The notes under the pieces were generated by a model. It did no database searches, was not told the origin of the DNA, and saw only the letters and a program-made list of their open reading frames with translations. The position numbers and the translations under genes were made by a program. From a bacterium UBP2_UBA4780 (GTDB lineage Bacteria; Edwardsbacteria; AC1; EtOH8), in NCBI GenBank assembly GCA_002403115.1, contig DHHE01000001.1, forward strand, positions 5,511-15,438: a DNA stretch of 9,928 nt, given 5' to 3'. Positions 7,635-9,928 of the stretch are shown here, in pieces; within the stretch, counting starts at the first letter, position 1; each line of letters starts with the position of its first letter.

Positions 7635-7663
7635 AATATATCACACTTTTCAACCATGGTCAA
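7635..7663 (-). promoter_or_regulatory. Sigma-70-like promoter of the methyltransferase/glycosylation operon
   Basis: On the minus strand TTGACC (7658-7663) and TATATT (7635-7640) are separated by exactly 17 bases. Each matches consensus at five of six positions. Transcription would start near 7628, giving a leader of about 30 bases that contains the GGAG ribosome-binding site of the methyltransferase gene. The -35 box lies only two bases beyond the U-tract of the upstream terminator. Confidence 0.75.
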
Positions 7664-7665
7664 CG

Positions 7666-7696
7666 AAAAAGCATGCGGTTTCGCGTCCGCATGCTT
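7666..7696 (-). terminator. Rho-independent terminator after the propeller-protein gene
   Basis: A perfect 10-bp stem, AAGCATGCGG / CCGCATGCTT (7687-7696 with 7669-7678), encloses an 8-base loop. It runs into a five-T tract on the minus strand (7670-7666, two of which belong to the stem). It lies 88 bases past the stop of the propeller gene and directly before the next promoter, so it insulates the two transcription units. Confidence 0.88.
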
Positions 7697-7730
7697 GATT
7701 CCGGCCATTTCCCCTGGCTCATATGTCGGT

Positions 7731-7762
7731 AATGCGTTCTTGCATTCTTTGGGGTCGGACCC
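7731..7762. repeat. REP-like pair of small palindromes in the 3' region of the propeller gene
   Basis: Two adjacent inverted repeats sit between the stop codon of the propeller gene and its terminator. The first is AATGC-GTTCTT-GCATT (7731-7746). The second is GGGTC-G-GACCC (7752-7762). A GGGGTC-type palindrome next to a GCATT-type palindrome resembles the REP-like sequences seen in genomes with REP-associated (IS200-like) transposases. This is resemblance only: one copy is present here and no transposase gene is in the window. Confidence 0.4.
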
Positions 7763-7784
7763 TTTCGGTTTCTATGGCCGGGTT

Positions 7785-9686
7785 CTACTTCACGAAAAGC
7801 AGCTTATCGCTGAATGTACGTTCTCCGATGGATGCCCGAATGAAATACGTTCCCGTCGGCAGCGTTCCCCTGGGTAAGTTCCACGTCACGACGTGCTTCC
7901 CGGCCGGGTAACTACTGTTTACCGGTGTCGCCAGCCTTTGCCCCATCATGTTGAAAACCGCTACCTTGGCCCAGCCGGACGTCGGTGACGAGAACTCGAA
8001 AATAACCGACCTTCCCCCTTGGCGGCAGGAGAAGCTTTTCCAGCCTGTTCCCTGCCCGGCTGGGTTTTCCCCGGAAACGCCCATCGGCTCAAAGTTGAGA
8101 GAGATTTCATCGAATGTCGGCGCCTCGAAAAACTGGTTTGATTCCATCCTCAGCCGGTATTGGGCGTACTTTGAAGCGGGGATGTCGGCTGCAAAGCCGG
8201 AAGACGGAACCGCTGACCAATCGCACCAGGTGCCGTCGTCCGGGTTGGCGGTGTTCCCGGAACGGAGGAATACGTCAACCGAGGCATCGACCGGGATCTG
8301 GCTGGTCCAGTGGCATTCTCCCCAGACGCGCGTCAGCGCTTCATCGCCATACACCGATGACGTATAATGCTCCTCCGGTCCCCTGTCGTGCACATTGCCG
8401 TTGTCCTTGGTTGACAGATGGGCGTACACCGACGGCATCGAGTCGACCAGAGTTATCACCCTGTCGTGAGTGATGTTAAACAAATAGGTGAAGGCGTGAA
8501 CGCTGGTTCCGGAGAATCCGGGGCCCTTGATGCCGTTGGTCAACAGGACCTGGACATCGGGACCGGTTTTAAGAAACTTCCCGACCAACGGGCCTACCGC
8601 ACCGTGGCCCGGAAGCTCGGTCCTGTCGGAAACATTGAAATTGGGTCCCCAGTAGATGTAGGACGGTATGTCATGGGTCACGTTGTCGTACCAATTGGCG
8701 ATCACTATATCGGCATTCCCGTCGCGGTCCAAGTCTGCGATGCTGTTGCCCCGTGCCCCAAGGCTGGGAAGCGGCGTCCGGTTGGCATCCGTAAACCCTG
8801 AGGGGCTTCCCCAATAAATATAGGAATTCGCCACGTAACCGGAGCCGTTGTTGCTGAACACGATGTCCAGCCAGCCGTCACGGTCGATGTCGCCTATCGA
8901 AACTCCCTGGGCATTGCCCGCGGTCAGGTCGGTCCTGTAAGCCGGGCTGTAGTAGATGGAATCGGTCCCCTGTCCCCAGTAGATGAAGGACTTCAGGTTT
9001 GGGTCCCAGCCGTTGCTGAAAACTATGTCCAGCCTCCCGTCCTTGTCAAGGTCGGCAACCGCCACGTCGTATGATTGCGAGGTCGGCAGGGCTGTCCGGT
9101 GAGATCCGAGGTACTGCCCGTGCGGAAGGCCCCAGTAAATGTAGGATTCGCTGCCGAACCAGTTGGCGATGATGATGTCCAGCTTGCCGTCGTGGTTGAG
9201 GTCGCAGATGTAATTGCCATGGGCGCCGTACGAAGGCAGCCGGGCGGTGTCGGCGGCATTGAAGCCGGTTTTGCTCCCCCAGTAGATGACCGACGAGTTG
9301 TCGTTGAAAATGCTGAAAACGATGTCCAGGTGTCCGTCGCGGTTGAGGTCGTCGATCGAGTTGCCTGTGGCGCCCCCGCTAGTGGGCAATAAAGTCCGGT
9401 TTGTGCTGTCGAAACCCGATGCGGATCCCCAGTAGATATAGGATGCCGGGCCCTGCATGTTCGATATCACCAGATCGGGCCAGGAATCCTTGTTGAGATC
9501 ATAGGTCGCACCCGGAACCGATTTCAACTGTCCGCTGTCCAGCCCCTCGTTGGAGACGAACACGTTGGCATTAAAGAACCCGTCGGCGAAATCGGCGACT
9601 GTGCTTTCCCGCCAGGCGTCGGCAGACAGCGAATACGCCAGAGCAAACGCAATCGGCAGGACGAGCAAGCATGCATTTCTTCTCAT
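7785..9686 (-). CDS. Secreted FG-GAP/VCBS beta-propeller protein with C-terminal FlgD-like/type IX-like sorting domain
   Basis: A 633-residue exported protein. I start it at the ATG at 9686, not at the longer in-frame ATG at 9746. MRRNACLLVLPIAFALAYSLSADA is a clear signal peptide, GGGAGGTG (9691-9698) sits just upstream, and the 20 extra codons fall in the AT-rich leader. Residues 63-384 form propeller blades with six calcium-loop motifs, D-x-[DN]-x-D-[GS] at 63, 113, 162, 212, 266 and 318. Five of these are followed by [LA]DIV or [LA]DII, the first by PDLV. Each blade also carries an IYWG strand. A seventh, degenerate blade is near 368-384. Residues about 385-545 look like a beta-sandwich (VDVFLRSG, W-DWS, YAQYRLRM). 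Residues 557-633 form a FlgD Ig-like/Por-secretion-like tail, with VAVFNMMGQRLATPV, PAGKHVVTWN, PTGTYFIRA and the final SDKLLFVK. Function is probably cell-surface adhesion, binding or display; no catalytic site was recognised. It forms its own transcript between a consensus promoter and a terminator. Confidence 0.93.
   Translation of the reverse strand: MRRNACLLVLPIAFALAYSLSADAWRESTVADFADGFFNANVFVSNEGLDSGQLKSVPGATYDLNKDSWPDLVISNMQGPASYIYWGSASGFDSTNRTLLPTSGGATGNSIDDLNRDGHLDIVFSIFNDNSSVIYWGSKTGFNAADTARLPSYGAHGNYICDLNHDGKLDIIIANWFGSESYIYWGLPHGQYLGSHRTALPTSQSYDVAVADLDKDGRLDIVFSNGWDPNLKSFIYWGQGTDSIYYSPAYRTDLTAGNAQGVSIGDIDRDGWLDIVFSNNGSGYVANSYIYWGSPSGFTDANRTPLPSLGARGNSIADLDRDGNADIVIANWYDNVTHDIPSYIYWGPNFNVSDRTELPGHGAVGPLVGKFLKTGPDVQVLLTNGIKGPGFSGTSVHAFTYLFNITHDRVITLVDSMPSVYAHLSTKDNGNVHDRGPEEHYTSSVYGDEALTRVWGECHWTSQIPVDASVDVFLRSGNTANPDDGTWCDWSAVPSSGFAADIPASKYAQYRLRMESNQFFEAPTFDEISLNFEPMGVSGENPAGQGTGWKSFSCRQGGRSVIFEFSSPTSGWAKVAVFNMMGQRLATPVNSSYPAGKHVVTWNLPRGTLPTGTYFIRASIGERTFSDKLLFVK
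8535..9500 (-). repeat. Seven tandem propeller-blade units inside the coding sequence
   Basis: Codons 63-384 repeat with a period of about 49-54 residues (roughly 150-160 bases), visible in DNA as recurring CCCCAGTAGATGTAGG-like blocks that encode YIYWG on the minus strand. These lie near 8645, 8810, 8979, 9131, 9280 and 9430. The calcium loops recur between them. The spacer lengths vary and the copies are diverged, so this is a coding repeat, not a satellite or CRISPR. Confidence 0.85.
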
Positions 9687-9690
9687 GGCC

Positions 9691-9698
9691 CACCTCCC
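9691..9698 (-). promoter_or_regulatory. Strong Shine-Dalgarno that fixes the propeller-protein start
   Basis: GGGAGGTG on the minus strand ends four bases before the ATG at 9686. The alternative upstream ATG at 9746 has no comparable site close by (a GGGGGAAAAGG lies 20 or so bases upstream). Choosing 9686 also places the signal peptide exactly at the N-terminus. Confidence 0.85.
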
Positions 9699-9704
9699 GT
9701 TATC

Positions 9705-9742
9705 AAAGGTTACTGTGGATAGTATTCTTAACCTTTCAGGTT
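9705..9742 (-). promoter_or_regulatory. Possible alternative-hairpin leader element
   Basis: In the transcript leader, AAAGGTTA (9736-9729) can pair with TAACCTTT (9712-9705) in a perfect 8-bp stem with a 16-base loop. Its AGGTT portion can instead pair with AACCT (9742-9738) just upstream in a 5-bp hairpin with a GAA loop. The two pairings exclude each other. The element ends six bases before the Shine-Dalgarno but does not include it. This is a regulatory possibility only; the stems are AT-rich and weak. Confidence 0.35.
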
Positions 9743-9777
9743 GCAAAGTCTACAATATTTTACCTTTTCCCCCTGTT

Positions 9778-9806
9778 AATATAGCACCAGACCATCGGCT
9801 TGTCAA
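9778..9806 (-). promoter_or_regulatory. Sigma-70-like promoter of the propeller-protein gene
   Basis: A perfect TTGACA (9801-9806 on the minus strand) and TATATT (9778-9783, five of six) are spaced by exactly 17 bases. Transcription would begin near 9771, leaving a leader of about 85 bases before the ATG at 9686. The site lies downstream of the terminator of the preceding gene. Confidence 0.8.
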
Positions 9807-9831
9807 GCCTTTTTTCAACTTTTTTTAAAGC

Positions 9832-9856
9832 AAAACCCCTCCCGTCCGGAGGGGTT
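9832..9856 (-). terminator. Rho-independent terminator of the gene at the right edge
   Basis: A perfect 9-bp stem, AACCCCTCC / GGAGGGGTT (9848-9856 with 9834-9842), has a 5-base loop. On the minus strand it is followed by a short T-rich run (TTTTGCTTT, counting two stem bases). It lies 25 bases after the TAA of the partial gene at the right edge. Confidence 0.75.
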
Positions 9857-9880
9857 GCATACAAAGCATCCGGCCTGCTC

Positions 9881-9928
9881 TTAAGGCTTTCCTAAAAGCG
9901 CCAGCCGGTAGACCGCCGCCGTCTCCCG
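9881..9928 (-). CDS. C-terminal end of an unidentified protein (partial)
   Basis: On the minus strand the last 15 codons before a TAA (9883-9881) read RETAAVYRLALLGKP. The fragment enters from the right edge and is closed by the hairpin terminator at 9832-9856, which is why I regard it as a real gene end. The stretch is too short to name; it could be a helical or TPR-like C-terminus, but nothing decisive is visible. Confidence 0.5.
   Translation of the reverse strand, partial: RETAAVYRLALLGKP

Noticed and set aside
7499..7911. Small open frames spanning the gap between the propeller and methyltransferase genes on both strands
   Set aside because: They run through a terminator and promoter or are antisense to known genes, and show no motif or ribosome-binding site.
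8535..9500. Regularly spaced similar blocks that could be taken for a CRISPR or tandem DNA repeat
   Set aside because: Period is about 150-160 bases with diverged units and the repeats keep frame with propeller-blade codons.
9687..9746. Twenty-codon N-terminal extension of the propeller protein from the ATG at 9746
   Set aside because: It would bury the signal peptide, lies within the leader, and competes with a start that has a near-perfect Shine-Dalgarno.

Overview
The window reads as ordinary chromosomal DNA from a GC-rich, Gram-negative-type bacterium. The best guess is a member or relative of the FCB superphylum (Bacteroidota-like or a neighbouring candidate phylum). Two things point there. 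SecA carries an enlarged insertion between its DEVD box and helicase core, of the kind familiar from Bacteroidota SecA. The large secreted protein is a calcium-loop beta-propeller ending in a FlgD-like/type IX-like C-terminal sorting domain. The genus cannot be read from the sequence alone.

Every supported gene lies on the minus strand, so transcription runs from high to low coordinates. From the right edge: the last 15 codons of an unidentified gene (9881-9928) followed by a hairpin terminator (9832-9856); a consensus promoter (9778-9806) and a long 5' leader with possible alternative hairpins; a secreted seven-bladed FG-GAP/VCBS propeller protein (7785-9686); a REP-like palindromic patch and a strong terminator (7666-7696). 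Only two bases past that terminator begins a second near-consensus promoter (7635-7663). It starts a run of closely packed genes: SAM methyltransferase, flippase-like membrane protein, YfhO-type membrane protein and DPM1-like glycosyltransferase. The last two junctions overlap by 14 and 4 bases. After a 139-base gap holding an 81-base imperfect palindrome comes a second GT2 glycosyltransferase, then a terminator (1914-1934). The window ends in secA, which has its own AT-rich upstream region and is cut by the left edge at residue 617.

The five-gene run looks like a surface-glycosylation operon. The DPM1-like enzyme would charge a polyprenyl phosphate with a sugar in the cytosol. A multi-spanning membrane protein would move it across the membrane. 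The YfhO-type protein would transfer the sugar to an acceptor outside. This parallels the CsbB/GtcA/YfhO logic known from Firmicutes lipoteichoic acid glycosylation, but with a flippase-like (UPF0104/AglD-C-terminal type) protein in the transporter position. The acceptor is unknown. The adjacent secreted propeller protein is one candidate, but this is inference from proximity and a few glycosylation-like motifs.

No gene-free stretch exceeds 300 bases; the longest are 7599-7784 and 9687-9880, whose contents are described below. No tRNA, rRNA, CRISPR array, insertion sequence or phage gene was seen. Codon-level repetition inside the propeller gene is coding, not a separate DNA repeat family.
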